A stretch of 57,823 bases of DNA from Candidatus Peregrinibacteria bacterium GW2011_GWF2_39_17 (GTDB taxonomy: Bacteria > Patescibacteriota > Gracilibacteria > UBA1369 > UBA12473), in NCBI GenBank assembly GCA_000993615.1, contig LBWM01000009.1, forward strand, positions 1-57,823, given 5' to 3'. The notes under the pieces are model-generated. The model saw nothing but the letters and a program-made list of their open reading frames with translations, was not told the origin of the DNA and ran no database searches. The position numbers and the translations under genes were made by a program. Below are positions 19,241 to 28,678 of this stretch, piece after piece (the first letter of the stretch is position 1; each line of letters begins with the position of its first letter).

Positions 19241-20536
19241 CTAAGGACGCATTCTGGTCAACATCCTAGGGAAAGGAATTGTTTCACGAATATGCTCAAT
19301 TCCACACACATAACGCACCATACGCTCCAAGCCCAATCCAAAACCGCTATGTGGCACAGACCCATATTTTCTCAAATCTAAATACCACTGATATTCCGGC
19401 CCCTGCAATCCTTCCTTTAAAATAGCCGCTTTCAGCGTATCATAATCATCTTCACGCTGCGATCCCCCAATTAGTTCCCCTGACCCTTCAGTCCCAATAA
19501 GATCATCATTCAGCACTAAATCAGAATTTTCCGGATCAGTTTTCATATAAAAAGGCTTAATGGATTTCGGCCATTTATGAATAAAAACAGGCACCTCACT
19601 ATCCTGAGTTAAAAGCACTTCATCGTCATTGCCAAGATCTTGTCCAAACTGAATATCAGACCCCCTTTGATGCAATTCATCAATCGCCTCAGTATAAGTT
19701 AATCTCTTAAAAGGAGTTTTTATCTTCTTTAAAGGCTCAATATTACGCTCCAAAGCCTCTAATTCCGCTAAACAATTTTGCAAACAATGCTGGATCACAA
19801 AAGTCACCAAATCTTCTTGCAGTTTCATGCTATCCTCATGTTCAAGGTAAGCAGCTTCGGCATCCATCATCCAAAATTCTGTTAAATGCCTCTTAGTTTT
19901 GCTCTTTTCCGCTCGGAACGTTGGTCCAAAATCAAAAGCCTTTCCCACAGCCATAATAGCGGCCTCAAGATAAAGCTGCCCGGACTGCGATAAATAAACT
20001 TTCCCTTCATCAAAATACTCCAATTCGAATAATGTCGTGGCTCCTTCGCAAGCATTTGGGGTAAAAATCGGCGTATCAATCTTAATAAATCCACGCTGAT
20101 CAAAAAACATGTAAACCGCCCTAATTATTTGATTTCGGATTCGCTGAATTGCCCACTGCCTCTTGGAACGCAACCACAAATGACGGTGATCAAGCAAAAA
20201 ATCAGGGCCATGCTCCTTTTTAGCAATAGGATAATCCTCAAAAGGGATCTGCCCAATTTCAATATCATTCACCTGTAATTCAAAAACATTTTCAAGCTTA
20301 GGATGTTTAGAAACAATTCCAGTGACTTTGCAGGAAGATTCCATTTGAAGTTGCTCGGCTTTAGCCATCACCGCTGGTGTCACTTCACTTTCTGCCACCA
20401 CACCTTGCACCATCCCGCTTCCATCCCGAAGCTGTAAAAAATAAATTTTACCACTCCCTCTTTTATTATACATCCATCCCTGAATAGTGACTTCTTCGCC
20501 AACATGCCTTAAAAAATCTGAAATTTGGACAATCAT
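19241..20536 (-). CDS. asnS: asparaginyl-tRNA synthetase
   Basis: A 431-residue class IIb aminoacyl-tRNA synthetase that charges tRNA-Asn. The N-terminal OB-fold anticodon-binding domain (about residues 10-105) starts with the GWMYNKRGSGKIYFLQLRDG segment. The catalytic domain follows with motif 2 (FRAEKSKTKRHLTEFWMMDAE region, near residue 210) and motif 3 (GFGLGLERMVRYVCG near 400), ending in PFPR as AsnRS does. A-C-E-G-A-T-T-L-F and the absence of the GAD insertion favour AsnRS over AspRS. No T-box leader is visible upstream. A tRNA-Asn(GTT) gene lies elsewhere in the window (43692). Confidence 0.93.
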   Translation of the reverse strand: MIVQISDFLRHVGEEVTIQGWMYNKRGSGKIYFLQLRDGSGMVQGVVAESEVTPAVMAKAEQLQMESSCKVTGIVSKHPKLENVFELQVNDIEIGQIPFEDYPIAKKEHGPDFLLDHRHLWLRSKRQWAIQRIRNQIIRAVYMFFDQRGFIKIDTPIFTPNACEGATTLFELEYFDEGKVYLSQSGQLYLEAAIMAVGKAFDFGPTFRAEKSKTKRHLTEFWMMDAEAAYLEHEDSMKLQEDLVTFVIQHCLQNCLAELEALERNIEPLKKIKTPFKRLTYTEAIDELHQRGSDIQFGQDLGNDDEVLLTQDSEVPVFIHKWPKSIKPFYMKTDPENSDLVLNDDLIGTEGSGELIGGSQREDDYDTLKAAILKEGLQGPEYQWYLDLRKYGSVPHSGFGLGLERMVRYVCGIEHIRETIPFPRMLTRMRP

Positions 20537-20669
20537 TTTAAAAAATAGTTAAATAATATCAAATCGCAATCAAAACAACATGTATACTAAAAAGCGAGAT
20601 AAAGTAGTATAAACAAACATATATATTTTAACATCGAGAATTTTCCCATTCAATAAAGAATTTCCTATT

Positions 20670-21620
20670 ATGTTCCAATTTATCGCGGATCAAATCACCT
20701 ATCACCTTTTAAACCTACCCACCGAAAATGCGTTAGGAGATGCCCTAAATTTTTTTATTTACGATACCTTCAAAATTCTAACTCTTATTTTTATCGTAAT
20801 TTCCGTAGTGGCCTTCATAAGAACTTTCCTAGCCCTATCTCAACTAAAAAACCTTTTAACTAAATCACACTATGGTCTTGGCAATCTTATCGCCGCCCTT
20901 TTCGGAGCCATTACTCCGTTTTGTTCATGTTCCTCCATCCCGTTATTTACCGGATTCATCAAAGGGAATATTCCCATGGGCATTGCCTTCTCCTTTTTAA
21001 TAACCTCTCCTTTGGTCAATGAAGTTGCTTTTATTTTAATGGGGGGATTATTTGGATGGCGGTTAGCCTTTCTATATGCCATAACCGGGATAATTTTAGG
21101 GGTTGTAGCCGGCCTTTTTATTGGAAGCCTTAAAATGGAAGACCAACTCATCCTAGACAACAAAGAGGAAAAACTAAAAGCTAAAACCGTTCCCCTAAAA
21201 TTAGAAAATAAAATCAATTTTGCCGTCAAAGAAGGATGGAAAACACTTAAAAAATTAACACCGTACGTAATTATAGGTGTGGCCATGGGGGCTATTATTC
21301 ACGGATATGTCCCCCAAGATTTTTTCATAAAATCCATTGGGGAATATCAAATTCTAGCGGTTCCCATAGCCGTACTCCTAGGCATTCCCATTTACGCCGG
21401 ATGCTCAACAGTGGCTCCGTTAATCTTCGGCATTACCTCAAGCGGAATTCCGCTCGGAACATCCTTAGCTTTCATGATGGCTATTGCCGGATTATCCCTA
21501 CCTGAAGCTATTATCCTAAAAAGGGTCATGAGTCTCAAGTTGCTGGCGGTTTTTTTCCTAGTAGTAGCAATCGGAATAACGATGATTGGCTACTTTTTTA
21601 ACTTTATGGCTGCAAAATAG
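20670..21620 (+). CDS. permease of the DUF318/ArsP-like family (SO_0444-type metal efflux)
   Basis: A 316-residue polytopic membrane protein with two homologous halves. The first half has the family's G-A-I-T-P-F-C-S-C-S-S motif with two cysteines, the second G-I-P-I-Y-A-G-C-S-T. Members of this predicted permease family (ArsP and the SO_0444 copper/zinc branch) export organoarsenicals or soft metals; the CSCSS cysteines suggest thiophilic metal handling. There are about eight to ten helices with a charged cytoplasmic loop at residues 155-190. It is divergent from asnS with 133 bp between. Its last 17 bp overlap the convergent lipoprotein gene. The substrate is not determined by the sequence. 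Confidence 0.85.
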   Translation: MFQFIADQITYHLLNLPTENALGDALNFFIYDTFKILTLIFIVISVVAFIRTFLALSQLKNLLTKSHYGLGNLIAALFGAITPFCSCSSIPLFTGFIKGNIPMGIAFSFLITSPLVNEVAFILMGGLFGWRLAFLYAITGIILGVVAGLFIGSLKMEDQLILDNKEEKLKAKTVPLKLENKINFAVKEGWKTLKKLTPYVIIGVAMGAIIHGYVPQDFFIKSIGEYQILAVPIAVLLGIPIYAGCSTVAPLIFGITSSGIPLGTSLAFMMAIAGLSLPEAIILKRVMSLKLLAVFFLVVAIGITMIGYFFNFMAAK

Positions 21621-22449
21621 TTTCTGTTTCACCATTAATCGAAATCACAACGTCCTTTACAAAAGAAATGGCTTTAATTGTTTGAGTTATCTGTGCTCTA
21701 ATTCCGACCACACGACATGATCCTCCTACTGCTTGATCAAGCGCTTCATTAAAATCAACAAAAGCCGTATCCCCCTTAATAGAAATTGAATTAACCTGAA
21801 TCCCTGCATTTAAAGAACTAAAATAGCCTTCATTTTTTTCATTTTCTAAAGGCCCAATCAAAAGCTGACTCAAAATTTCCTCCATAGTTAACTCTCGAGT
21901 CGCTTTGCGAGTAACCGGATAAACTTGATCGCAAAGAAATCCCCCAGGGTCTTTAACCGTACTTCCCCAAAACAAACTATAATCAAGAGAATCAACAGAA
22001 GCAAATTTAACAGGTAAATCAAAAATTTGATCATTCTCCGGAAGGCCTGATGGATTATCCTTTGCAAAGCGCAAAATACCTTGATTCACTAAAGGAGTAG
22101 GAAAAATCAAGGTAGCCCTAAAAGGCACCATTTGATCAGTCATCCAATCCCCTTCTGCTTGAGCCTGAGTTAAAGCAATTTCCTCACCGGCCTCGTTAAG
22201 CAACTTTATTGGAAAAACACCTTCAAAATACCACGCTCCGGGTGCCTTGCCCTGAATCACTAAAGGACTTTGGATTTCTTCATTAATTTTAGGAATATCT
22301 ACTAAAATAGTTTCATTCTGAGTAACAGTAGGCCAATCTGAAGGGGAATCAGTCGATGGGATATTAAAACTACACCCTAGCCCACTGAGGGACAAAATAA
22401 TTAAGAAAAAAAAGCATAAATAAGATTTCATAAAAATTTTCATATTCAT
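21604..22449 (-). CDS. lipoprotein with Gmad2 and GerMN domains
   Basis: A 281-residue exported lipoprotein with an N-terminal hydrophobic signal ending in a lipobox (LSGLGC, Cys about 26). Residues about 50-160 match the Gmad2 Ig-like fold (S-P-L-V-I-Q-G-K-A-P-G, then W-Y-F-E-G-V-F-P-I). Residues about 180-281 match GerMN (I-L-S-Q-L-L-I-G-P, then A-F-V-D-F-N and a C-terminal V-V-I-S-I-N-G). These domains are named from spore germination proteins but occur in non-sporulating bacteria as cell-surface modules. It is divergent from the ECF sigma gene, whose ATG is 99 bp away, so the two could share a regulatory region. Confidence 0.85.
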   Translation of the reverse strand: MNMKIFMKSYLCFFFLIILSLSGLGCSFNIPSTDSPSDWPTVTQNETILVDIPKINEEIQSPLVIQGKAPGAWYFEGVFPIKLLNEAGEEIALTQAQAEGDWMTDQMVPFRATLIFPTPLVNQGILRFAKDNPSGLPENDQIFDLPVKFASVDSLDYSLFWGSTVKDPGGFLCDQVYPVTRKATRELTMEEILSQLLIGPLENEKNEGYFSSLNAGIQVNSISIKGDTAFVDFNEALDQAVGGSCRVVGIRAQITQTIKAISFVKDVVISINGETETILQP

Positions 22450-22548
22450 AAATTTTAAAAAGCTTGTAAGAAACCGCCACCAAGTGGATTATATAAGTGA
22501 AATTGAAAAAAATCCAACGCTTACCCTAAAACCCTTAAATTCGCTTAC

Positions 22549-23118
22549 ATGCCTACAGAATCAGAGGAAGAGCTCATCACCGCAGCCAAAAACAATAAAC
22601 AAGATTTTATTAAACTTTATGACCGCTATTTTGATCCCATTTATAAATTTCTATTGACCCGCGTTACCAATTTAGATCTTGCCGAAGATTTAACCTCCGA
22701 AACCTTCTTCCTCGCCCTAGAAAACATTGACCGCTATCAATACACCGGCAAACCATTTAGCGCTTGGCTTTATCGCATCGCCATCAATGAAATGAATCGT
22801 TACTTTCGACGCCACAAAAAGGAAAAACAAATCATGGAAGCGGCTTGGCCAGAAATATTTAACAACCCTGAATCAGCTGATACTCAACTCAAAGAAAACG
22901 AAAATCAACTAAACCATCTTAATAATCTCAAAGAACTTAACACTGCCTTTAAGCGGCTTAAACCAGATGATCAAAACTTACTTTCCCTTCGTTATTTTCA
23001 AGACCTTTCCTATCAAGAAATTTCCAATGCTCTGAATTTAAGCCTCAGTAATGTCGGGGTAAAACTCAATCGTGCTCTTAAACGCCTCTCTCAACTCTCT
23101 AACGCCTCCTTATCATGA
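22549..23118 (+). CDS. ECF-type RNA polymerase sigma factor
   Basis: A 189-residue sigma-70 family protein of group IV (ECF). Sigma2 covers about residues 18-85, with the D-L-A-E-D-L-T-S-E-T-F core-binding segment and the W-L-Y-R-I-A DNA-binding helix. Sigma4 covers about 125-182, with L-S-Y-Q-E-I-S-N-A-L-N as the helix-turn-helix and V-K-x-x-L-x-R-A as the recognition helix. A charged linker separates them; no sigma3. Its TGA stop overlaps the ATG of the next gene (ATGA). In ECF operons this place is usually taken by the anti-sigma factor; here it is taken by a giant membrane-anchored alpha-2-macroglobulin. Confidence 0.92.
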   Translation: MPTESEEELITAAKNNKQDFIKLYDRYFDPIYKFLLTRVTNLDLAEDLTSETFFLALENIDRYQYTGKPFSAWLYRIAINEMNRYFRRHKKEKQIMEAAWPEIFNNPESADTQLKENENQLNHLNNLKELNTAFKRLKPDDQNLLSLRYFQDLSYQEISNALNLSLSNVGVKLNRALKRLSQLSNASLS

Positions 23119-26100
23119 CTTCTTCCAGTAATCAGCCTCAAAATTCGCTAGAAAATAATCTTAAAAAACTCTCTATGTTCCTTAAACGTCGCGCCCGTTC
23201 AGGTTTCAAAAATCAATTAAGACAAACCCTCACCGAAAAAGCCGAAACCCTCAATGAATCACCCCCCAAATGGAACTGGCACTTTAAACAATTTTTCCTA
23301 AAACGCTTACTGCCAGTCACAGCCACGGCTTTGATCCTCATTATCACAACCATAATGCTTTTCCCGGGAGGAGTGACCGGCCCATTATCTATTAAGCTAA
23401 TCAACACAGCCGCAGCCAAAGATTATTACATTCTCACGGCAAATGAATCTGACTGGAGTGGGATAACCGCCAATGCCCAATTTAAACTTCAAAGCAAAGG
23501 CCCCCTAAGTGTTAAAGAAATCAAAAAAGCGCTCACTGTTTCACCAGAAACCAATCTCAAAATTACCCAAACCGCTGAAAACGAGGTTACCATCATCCCT
23601 GAACAAAATCTAAACACTGGCACTATTTACACCTTTGAATTAGCAGCCCAAGAATTACCAGACAGCCCCTATCCAAAAGAATACCAATGGGCCTACCAAG
23701 TTTCTGAAGCCCTTAATATTACCGGCACTCTCCCTGGAAATCAAAGCGCTGGAGCACCAACCAATAGTGGCATTGAAGTCTATTTCAATTATCAAGGGGT
23801 AACTGCGGATGATTTTAAAAATCATTTCACCATCTCTCCAGCAGTTAACGGCACTTTTCAGGTTAAAGGTAAAACCGGAACCTTCATCCCCAAAGCTTCA
23901 ATCGGACTCCAACCAGGAACAATCTATACAATCACCATTACCGCCGGCCTACCTTTAAGCGACACGACTAAAAGCTTAACTACGGATTATATTTTTCAAT
24001 TTGAAACCTCAACCGAGCAAAGGAATAAAACCACGCTCCGCTTCCAAAAAACATTTTACGATTTCGACACTACCACCAAACCCGAATTCCCAATTTACTA
24101 TTACCAAAATGGGATAAACGAAAAAGAAGAAAATAATAATGTGGCAGTTCAAATTTATCGTTATGCCAGCGGCGAAGATTACATCAATGCTCTCCAAACT
24201 CAACATCAAGCCGCACCATCTTGGGCCTACGTTACAGAAGAAACTTACCTTTCCTCTACGAAAAATCTAGAAAGTATTTTGCAAATTCCGTCGATTCCAA
24301 TCGTAACCCCAGATTACCAAAACACTATTATTTTGCCTGAACCTCTACCCACAGGTTATTACCTCGTCCTGGCCACTAAAGAAAATGTCACAGATCAAGT
24401 TTTCCTTCAAGTATCTAACGTAGCAGCCTATTTAACCTTAAGTAATGCCCAAAGCATCATCTGGGCCAATGATCTTACAACCGGGAAACCACTTCCTGGA
24501 GCAGAAGTTGAAGTTCTTAACTACAACCTTTCCACTAAAACTGACTCCGAGGGAATCGCCACCTTTGACCAACTCATTAACAAAGTGGGCGGCGTCCAAG
24601 AAGAAAATAAATTTATCTACTTCAAAATCAGCGCCAACGGAAAAAGTACCTACTACGAAGCTGAACTAAATGGATGGAATCAACCAACCAGCAATGATAA
24701 TTATTGGCAATTACTTCAAACCGAGCGCCAAACTTATCACCCTACAGACACGATTTATTATTGGGGAATAATCCAAGGCCGCAAAAACCCCATCCAATCC
24801 GAAGCAACCCTCATTTTAAGTAAAACATATCTTTTTTACGAGTTAAAAAATTCGCTTGAACAAATGACCAAAAACAACGAAATCGTTTTCCAGAAAAACA
24901 TTCATTTGCAAGATGGCATAGCCTTTGAAGACAAAATTGATCTAGAAAAAATCGAACCATGGCAATACACCTTAGCCATTATTCAGGATAATCACATCCT
25001 AGCCCAAACTAACCTAAGCGTCGAAAATTATATTCTCCCTGCCTACCAAATATCCCTAGAAACAGACAAAGATGTTCTTTACGCAGGGGAAACGACCATT
25101 ATTCATGCTTATGCCCGGTTCTTCGAAGGCACTCCGGTCTCAAATGTGGAATTACGCTACACTCTACCCAATCAAAACACAGGCACCATATCTACCGATG
25201 AAAACGGAGAAGCAACTTTTTCTTTTACAGCCACCTTAGATGATCAATCTTGCAGCACCTATTGCCCAATTGAAGAATATCAATACCTTATCGTCACTCC
25301 TCTTAAAGAAGAATTAGCAGACATTCAAGCCAGAATACCGATCCAGGTATTTCGCTCTAAGATTGAAGCCACTAATTTTGAAATAACAACCCAAAAATTC
25401 TATTTAAAAACGCAACAAATTGACCTCAATCAAATCGCCCAAAAAAGCACTAATTGGGAAAATAGAGAAAATATTTACAGCGGACCTGCCCCACAGACCC
25501 GCCTTGAACTTGCCCTAACCAGAATAGATTGGGTAAAAACCGCTACCGGAGAATATTACGACGAAATTGATAAAACGGTCCATATCACCTATCGCAACGA
25601 TCGTATCGAAGTCCCTTTAGGCACCACAACTTTATTTACAGATGAAAAAGGGGAACTTAATTATACTCCTACCTTAGAAGCAGATCATGAATACGATCTT
25701 AATTTTACAATTTACGATGCCGAAGGTCATTTTTACAAAGACCATCACTGGGTTGGCCAGAGAACATTTTCGCCTGATGATGACAGCTCTTATCTTATCC
25801 TTTCGGAACAAAAAGCCGAAGATCCTTTTCAAAATCAAAATTTTACAATCGGCGAAGCAGTGAATTTAAAAATTACTAATTCAAATCCCGAACTAAGCAT
25901 GCCCCAAACTGAAAATACTCGCTATTTATTCATCCAAACCCAAAATGGTATTACAAACCACCTCATTCGAACCACACCCCAAAACAAATTCACCTTTAAA
26001 GAAGATATGATCCCCAATATTAATGTTCAAGCCATTCTCTTCGACGGAAAATACTTTAGCCAAACTGGGCTAGAATACATCAACTATGATCAGGAATTAA

Positions 26101-28664
26101 AGAGACTCAATGTTGAAGTAAGCCTCGAAAAAAATCGCTACGAACCAGGAGAAAAAGCTAATCTCACTATTAAAACATCCTCTCAAAATAAACAACCTAC
26201 ATCAGCCCAAGTCAACGTTTATTTAGTAGATGAAGCCTATTATGCGCTTTTCGAAGAATCATTCCGTGATCCACTCCCTCAATTATATTCAGCGATTGGA
26301 AATAATTTACAATACACCTATAGTTCTGAATCAAAAGAAACCATGAATGGTGGAGGGAAAGGAGGATGCTTTATCGCCGGGACCCAAATTCTAATGACTG
26401 ACGGCAGTACTAAAGCAATTGAAAAAATTGAAACTGGTGACCGCATTTTAACTCGACAAAACGAATGGAATGGCGAACTTATGCCAGCAACCGTCTGGAA
26501 AACCTACGAACACCTAGTTTCCGACTATTTACTAATTAATGAATTTTTGGGAGTCACCGGTGAACACATTTTATTTATTAATGGAAAATGGCAACTTGCC
26601 AATAACTTAAAGCTGGGAGACGTCTTAATTAACAAAGATGGTCAAAAAATCATTGTTAGCACTATTGACAAAATTCATACTCCTCTAAAAGTTTATAACT
26701 TCGAGGTCCAACACTATCATACTTATTTTGCCAACGGCATCTATGTGCACAATGACAAAGGAAGAACACGAGAAGATTTTCGTGATACCGCGCTGTTTGA
26801 ATTAGTTCAAACAGATAGTAACGGACAAGCCACTCTTAATTTTGAATTTCCGGACAATATTACGTCCTGGCGAGTTGTAGCCACAGCCGTAAAAGGAGGT
26901 GATATTCAAGCCGGATACGGCCATACTAATATTGAGGTTTCTAAAAAATTATTTACCCTACCAGTAGTAAACACCCAATACCTTATTGGAGATAAACCGC
27001 AAATCCCAATTCGGGCTTATGGCGATGCCCTTAACTCTGACACCTCCATCGAATTTAAAACCCAAATCGATACCTTAAATTACACCGAAGAAAAAACCGG
27101 ACTTGCTTTTGCCACGACCTATTTCACCCTTCCAAACCTTACCCAAGGCACTCATCGATTTTTAACTTCTGCCAAAATCAAGGATAATACCGATAGCCTT
27201 GCCCTACCATTTACAGTTGAGCAATCACATTTAACTAAACAAGTCACTAGCCAAAATGTGCTCAGTAATAATTTTCACCTCCAAGGGGCTCCCACCGAAC
27301 GCACCAAATTGACCTTTCTTAATAACGAAATTTCTTCAATTTACGACTTTTTACTAAATTCTCTTTTTGAAACAGGAGATCGAGTTGACCAAATTACGAC
27401 CAAGACATTAAGCCGGGAATTACTTAACCAATACTTTAACGCTAACCTTCCGACCGAAGAATTTCCAACTTTCCTCTATGAATCAGGTTACGAGAATGAA
27501 GGAATTACGCTTTTCCCTTATAGTGACAGTGATCTTAAATTAACGGCTCAACTAGTTGGCGTTAATAAAAATTTATGGAGTTTAACCCCTCTTAAAAATT
27601 ATTTTATCTCAATTCTGAATGACAAAAATCGCCTGCTTTCAGAAAAAATAAAAGCTTTATACGGATTAGCCAACCTAGAAGAAAATTATTTATCTGACCT
27701 TAATTATCTTAGCGAAAATTTTGATTTAGGCCTAGAAGACCAAATTTACACTGCGCTGGCCTACTCCACCTATGGCGCCCAAGACAAAGCTAATGACCTT
27801 TTTCTTAAAATTCTGGATCAAAATTCAAAACTGGAAACAAATACTCTCAAAATTACCACTGCTGGCGCTACGCAAGAAGATGAACTTTCCTGGACAGCGC
27901 TTATGGCAACATTAGCAGAACAACTCGGCAGCGATCGCCGTGATGTACTTTGGAATTATGTAATTGCACCTAAAAATAACGAAAATATGGCCGAACTCAT
28001 CCTACTTGAAAAGCTTCTATATACCGAAAATCGCTTAGCCAGAGGTGCCAAAACAACAGTTTCCTTCACCATAAATAACAAAAAAATCAGCCTAGTAAAT
28101 AACGAAATTTATGAAATTAGCCTCCTACCAACAGAGCTAAAAAATACAACTTTTTCAAATATTCAAGGTGAAATTGGCCTAATTAGTAGCTACGAAATCC
28201 CCATTGATCTTGCCACGATTCAAACTGACTCTCGCCTCCAAATTACCAGAAAATACCTTGTTAATGGCCAAGAAACAACCACCTTTAAACCAGGAGATAT
28301 GGTAGAAGTTCATTTTACCTACAATATTCCAAACGATCTTGAAGGCGCTTACCGCATTATGGATTACTTACCCAGTGGCCTCCAATCTGCAACCCAAGTC
28401 CAAAATTTTAGACCCTATCAAAACTCCACGGGAAACCAGAATTATAGAATGCCCTATCACCATGACCAACAAAAACTTTCCTTCTATATTTATTGCAGTA
28501 AAGATTATGGTTGCCAGGATAACGCGGGAAATACTGGCTTTTATTATCTGGCACGCGTTATAAACAAAGGAGAATTCATTACTGAACCATCTATCATTCA
28601 AGGACTAGGTAATTCAACTCTCATCAATACCAGTGGGACACGAGATTCAATTACTATCCCCTAA
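23115..28664 (+). CDS. membrane-anchored alpha-2-macroglobulin with inserted Hint (intein-like) domain
   Basis: An 1849-residue protein. Residues 1-62 are a basic cytoplasmic segment, 65-84 a transmembrane helix, and the rest extracytoplasmic: Ig-like and MG domains to about 1080, an A2M core from the D-F-R-D-T-A segment (about 1220), a helical thioester-type domain (about 1400-1640) and a C-terminal MG/receptor-like domain. At Cys1085-Asn1213, inside a glycine-rich linker just before D-F-R-D-T-A (the bait region of A2Ms), lies a 129-residue Hint domain: C-F-I-A-G-T-Q-I-L start, T-G-E-H block B, N-F-E-V and H-T-Y-F-A-N-G block, and His-Asn end. The residue after it is Asp, not Cys/Ser/Thr. 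The thioester site C-x-E-Q reads Arg1423-Val-Asp-Gln, so the thioester is lost. It is translationally coupled to the ECF sigma gene. Confidence 0.92.
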   Translation: MTSSSNQPQNSLENNLKKLSMFLKRRARSGFKNQLRQTLTEKAETLNESPPKWNWHFKQFFLKRLLPVTATALILIITTIMLFPGGVTGPLSIKLINTAAAKDYYILTANESDWSGITANAQFKLQSKGPLSVKEIKKALTVSPETNLKITQTAENEVTIIPEQNLNTGTIYTFELAAQELPDSPYPKEYQWAYQVSEALNITGTLPGNQSAGAPTNSGIEVYFNYQGVTADDFKNHFTISPAVNGTFQVKGKTGTFIPKASIGLQPGTIYTITITAGLPLSDTTKSLTTDYIFQFETSTEQRNKTTLRFQKTFYDFDTTTKPEFPIYYYQNGINEKEENNNVAVQIYRYASGEDYINALQTQHQAAPSWAYVTEETYLSSTKNLESILQIPSIPIVTPDYQNTIILPEPLPTGYYLVLATKENVTDQVFLQVSNVAAYLTLSNAQSIIWANDLTTGKPLPGAEVEVLNYNLSTKTDSEGIATFDQLINKVGGVQEENKFIYFKISANGKSTYYEAELNGWNQPTSNDNYWQLLQTERQTYHPTDTIYYWGIIQGRKNPIQSEATLILSKTYLFYELKNSLEQMTKNNEIVFQKNIHLQDGIAFEDKIDLEKIEPWQYTLAIIQDNHILAQTNLSVENYILPAYQISLETDKDVLYAGETTIIHAYARFFEGTPVSNVELRYTLPNQNTGTISTDENGEATFSFTATLDDQSCSTYCPIEEYQYLIVTPLKEELADIQARIPIQVFRSKIEATNFEITTQKFYLKTQQIDLNQIAQKSTNWENRENIYSGPAPQTRLELALTRIDWVKTATGEYYDEIDKTVHITYRNDRIEVPLGTTTLFTDEKGELNYTPTLEADHEYDLNFTIYDAEGHFYKDHHWVGQRTFSPDDDSSYLILSEQKAEDPFQNQNFTIGEAVNLKITNSNPELSMPQTENTRYLFIQTQNGITNHLIRTTPQNKFTFKEDMIPNINVQAILFDGKYFSQTGLEYINYDQELKRLNVEVSLEKNRYEPGEKANLTIKTSSQNKQPTSAQVNVYLVDEAYYALFEESFRDPLPQLYSAIGNNLQYTYSSESKETMNGGGKGGCFIAGTQILMTDGSTKAIEKIETGDRILTRQNEWNGELMPATVWKTYEHLVSDYLLINEFLGVTGEHILFINGKWQLANNLKLGDVLINKDGQKIIVSTIDKIHTPLKVYNFEVQHYHTYFANGIYVHNDKGRTREDFRDTALFELVQTDSNGQATLNFEFPDNITSWRVVATAVKGGDIQAGYGHTNIEVSKKLFTLPVVNTQYLIGDKPQIPIRAYGDALNSDTSIEFKTQIDTLNYTEEKTGLAFATTYFTLPNLTQGTHRFLTSAKIKDNTDSLALPFTVEQSHLTKQVTSQNVLSNNFHLQGAPTERTKLTFLNNEISSIYDFLLNSLFETGDRVDQITTKTLSRELLNQYFNANLPTEEFPTFLYESGYENEGITLFPYSDSDLKLTAQLVGVNKNLWSLTPLKNYFISILNDKNRLLSEKIKALYGLANLEENYLSDLNYLSENFDLGLEDQIYTALAYSTYGAQDKANDLFLKILDQNSKLETNTLKITTAGATQEDELSWTALMATLAEQLGSDRRDVLWNYVIAPKNNENMAELILLEKLLYTENRLARGAKTTVSFTINNKKISLVNNEIYEISLLPTELKNTTFSNIQGEIGLISSYEIPIDLATIQTDSRLQITRKYLVNGQETTTFKPGDMVEVHFTYNIPNDLEGAYRIMDYLPSGLQSATQVQNFRPYQNSTGNQNYRMPYHHDQQKLSFYIYCSKDYGCQDNAGNTGFYYLARVINKGEFITEPSIIQGLGNSTLINTSGTRDSITIP

Positions 28665-28678
28665 CATAATCCTCCAGT

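Noticed and set aside
22549-23118. TGA recoded as glycine (code 25)
   Set aside because: The sigma gene stops at TGA with a coupled ATG at the same place, and the genes at 29208 and 45961 also end in TGA; reading through would destroy clear ends.
26367-26756. Standard protein-splicing intein
   Set aside because: The residue after the final Asn is Asp, not Cys, Ser or Thr; I therefore call it Hint/intein-like and expect cleavage more than splicing.
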